From assembly GCA_030527085.1 (NCBI GenBank), contig JAUNBN010000058.1, forward strand, positions 1 to 6,906: a stretch of DNA of 6,906 nucleotides. The letters run 5' to 3'. This stretch comes from Oscillospiraceae bacterium. GTDB taxonomy: Bacteria; Bacillota; Clostridia; Oscillospirales; Ruminococcaceae. Made by a program: the position numbers and the translations under genes. Under the pieces are notes generated by a model that did not search any database, was not told the DNA's origin, and saw only the letters and a program-made list of their open reading frames with translations. Positions 5,533 through 6,906 of the stretch are shown piece after piece (within the stretch, counting starts at the first letter, position 1; each line of letters opens with the position of its first letter).

Positions 5533-5544
5533 AAAGGAGAAGAC

Positions 5545-6618
5545 GTGCTGAAAGCCGAAAACGAAAAGAAAGCTCATGTGCGATTGCTGCCGCAGGCTCT
5601 TATCCTGCTCGCGGCGGCCGCCTTGCTGCTGCGGCCCGAGACGGGCGCGCGGGGCGTGTTAAGCGGGCTTTCGGCCTGCTACAAAAACCTCATACCCGCG
5701 CTCTTTCCCTTTCTGTTTCTGACGGACGCCCTGCGCTCGCTGCTTTCGGGCGGCTCCAGACGACTAGAAACGGCCTCGGCCGTCTTTCTCTCCTTCGCCG
5801 GAGGCTTTCCGATGGGGGCGCGGGCTCTGTGCGGCTGCGTTCAGAGCGGAGCGCTCTCGAGAAAACAGGCTTCGCTGCTCTTGTGCGGCGCAGTAAACGC
5901 CGGGCCGGCCTTCCTCATCTCAGGCGTGGGACTCTCAATGTTTGGCAGCGAGAGCGCCGGGCTGCTGCTCTTTGTCTCCCTGACGCTCGCCTCCCTGCTC
6001 ACGCCCGTCGTGATGAGGCTGTTCAGCCGGGGCGCGTCCCGTCCTGCTTCCAAACTAAAGCGAGGCAATCCCGCCGCTTCGCCGCCCAGGCGCATCGAGG
6101 GCTACAGCCTCAGCGCCTCGCTGGAGTTTGCGGTTAGAGCTATTTTAAACCTCTGCGGCTATGTTGTGCTTTTCTCCTGCCTTTCCGCCTATCTGGAAGA
6201 GGGCCTGGCGGCGCTGGGGGCAAGCGCGGCTCAAAGGGCGCTGTCGCTCGCCTTTGTCGAGGTCACCAAGGCCTGCCTCGCCGCCGGTGAAATCGGCTCG
6301 CTGCGAGGGCTCGGTCTAGCCTGCCTGGCAGTGAGTCTTTGCGGGGGCTGCATGGCGGCCCAGATAGCGGATATCTGCCGCGAGGCGCGCATCTCGATAA
6401 AGCCCTTTCTGCTCTCGCGCCCCGCACACTTGCTCTTATCTCAGCTGATATTGAGAATCTTGCTGGCGCTCCTGCCGCAAAGCGCCCTTTTGACCCTCGC
6501 CGCGCCGCAGAGCGTGAGCGCCTTTTCCGTCTCCGCGCCCTGCGCGGCGGCGCTGCTGGCTTCCTCCTTGGTGTTTTTGCTGGGCGAAAAAAGACTTAGC
6601 GTATTTACTAAAGCCTGA
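5545..6618 (+). CDS. ylbJ: Sporulation membrane protein YlbJ/SpoVV
   Basis: In Bacillus, YlbJ (SpoVV) is made in the mother cell, sits in the outer forespore membrane and is needed for moving dipicolinic acid towards the spore. The 357-residue protein is polytopic, with hydrophobic segments near 14-29, 48-66, 108-130, 138-158, 194-214, 255-275, 295-315 and 332-347. Family motifs are present: LFPFLFLTDALR (53-64), GGFPMGA (86-92), NAGPAFLISGVG (118-129), FVEVTKA (237-243) and the late CGGCMAAQI (266-274), as in gate-domain proteins. The GTG at 5545 is chosen because AAAGGAG lies at 5533-5539, five bases upstream. The frame is open further back, to an ATG at 5383, but that extension would translate the hairpin repeat. 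It is divergent from yqfC-yqfD, so spore genes flank the region on both sides. Confidence 0.9.
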   Translation: MLKAENEKKAHVRLLPQALILLAAAALLLRPETGARGVLSGLSACYKNLIPALFPFLFLTDALRSLLSGGSRRLETASAVFLSFAGGFPMGARALCGCVQSGALSRKQASLLLCGAVNAGPAFLISGVGLSMFGSESAGLLLFVSLTLASLLTPVVMRLFSRGASRPASKLKRGNPAASPPRRIEGYSLSASLEFAVRAILNLCGYVVLFSCLSAYLEEGLAALGASAAQRALSLAFVEVTKACLAAGEIGSLRGLGLACLAVSLCGGCMAAQIADICREARISIKPFLLSRPAHLLLSQLILRILLALLPQSALLTLAAPQSVSAFSVSAPCAAALLASSLVFLLGEKRLSVFTKA

Positions 6619-6638
6619 ACTTGCGCTATAATAAAAAT
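6604..6638 (+). promoter_or_regulatory. Promoter for the four-cysteine gene, leaderless
   Basis: TTTACT (6604-6609), a 17-bp spacer and a perfect TATAAT (6627-6632) form a good sigma-A-type promoter. The -35 overlaps the last codons of ylbJ. The standard distance puts RNA start at about 6639, the A of the next gene's ATG. There is no Shine-Dalgarno in the 20 bases between ylbJ and that ATG. Confidence 0.65.
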
Positions 6639-6854
6639 ATGGGATACAAGCTTTTCGACAAGAACATAACCCCCGCCTGCGAGTACTGCGAGCACGGCCT
6701 TTTGACCAGCGACGGCGCCATGGTAGACTGCGTCAAGCGCGGTTTAGTCTCGCCCTACTTCCGCTGCCCGCGCTTTAAATATAGCCCCGTTCTGCGCATT
6801 CCGAGGCGCAGTCCCAAGCTGCCGAAATACGAAAAGGACGATTTCTCTCTTTAA
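6639..6854 (+). CDS. Conserved small four-cysteine protein, function unknown
   Basis: This is a 71-residue basic protein with C14-x2-C17, C31 and C43, a spacing that could bind one zinc ion or an iron-sulfur cluster. The C-terminal part, FKYSPVLRIPRRSPKLPKYEKDDFSL, is rich in proline and basic residues and ends in an acidic-aromatic tail. From memory, similar small proteins with a CxYCxxG start and an IPRR...DDFSL-type end are common in clostridial genomes and are left as hypothetical; I cannot confirm this without a search. It has no signal peptide or membrane segment. The ATG at 6639 is chosen over the in-frame TTG at 6621, which would include the promoter. It lies 20 bases after ylbJ but has its own promoter, so it need not be a spore gene. 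Confidence 0.75.
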   Translation: MGYKLFDKNITPACEYCEHGLLTSDGAMVDCVKRGLVSPYFRCPRFKYSPVLRIPRRSPKLPKYEKDDFSL

Positions 6855-6877
6855 TAAATACAGTTCGCTTAAACCCG

Positions 6878-6891
6878 GGGCGCGCGCGCCC
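6878..6891. terminator. GC palindrome after the four-cysteine gene
   Basis: The perfect palindrome GGGCGCGCGCGCCC can fold as a 5-bp stem with a CGCG loop. It is followed by TTTGTTATTG on the + strand. It lies 23 bases past the stop codon, where a terminator would be expected, but the stem is short and the T-run is broken. The window ends 15 bases later. Confidence 0.35.
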
Positions 6892-6906
6892 TTTGTTATT
6901 GCCTCG

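Noticed and set aside
5383..5544. N-terminal extension of ylbJ back to the ATG at 5383
   Set aside because: It would encode the palindromic repeat and a basic low-complexity stretch. The GTG at 5545 has a well-spaced AAAGGAG and gives a normal family N-terminus.

Overview
The window carries a conserved Firmicutes (Clostridia-type) housekeeping and sporulation neighbourhood. The DNA is GC-rich by eye. YqfC, YqfD and YlbJ/SpoVV homologues point to an endospore-forming lineage, and the order yqfC-yqfD-phoH-ybeY-era-yqzL-recO is the Bacillus/Clostridium order. The high GC, frequent ATA isoleucine codons and dispersed GC-rich palindromes suggest an uncultured gut-type clostridium, but I cannot name a genus.

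Minus strand, read from right to left. yqfC and yqfD (5333 to 3844) overlap and encode sporulation proteins. A 339-base gap follows, holding three tandem 87-nt hairpin repeats and then an AT-rich promoter for phoH. phoH, ybeY and era (3504 to 1132) overlap end to start and form a ribosome-assembly/16S-maturation module: PhoH/YbeZ ATPase, YbeY endonuclease and Era GTPase. After a 113-base gap with a hairpin and a possible promoter come a small yqzL and recO. The yqzL reading frame runs 95 nt into recO. A probable intrinsic terminator follows recO, and a large imperfect hairpin lies at the left edge.

Plus strand. Divergent from yqfC is ylbJ/spoVV (5545-6618), a polytopic membrane protein of the mother-cell dipicolinic acid transport step. 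It is followed by a 71-residue four-cysteine protein (6639-6854). The 211-base divergent region (5334-5544) holds a dispersed copy of the hairpin repeat and, just before the ylbJ Shine-Dalgarno, three mutually exclusive small hairpins.

Most notable: at three genes (phoH, yqfC and the four-cysteine gene) a -10-like hexamer lies only 6-8 nt before the start codon. The predicted transcripts would be leaderless or nearly so, and none of the three has a normally spaced Shine-Dalgarno, whereas ybeY, recO, yqzL and ylbJ do. The second notable item is the repeat family: a perfect 16-bp stem is kept in two copies with several compensatory base-pair changes.
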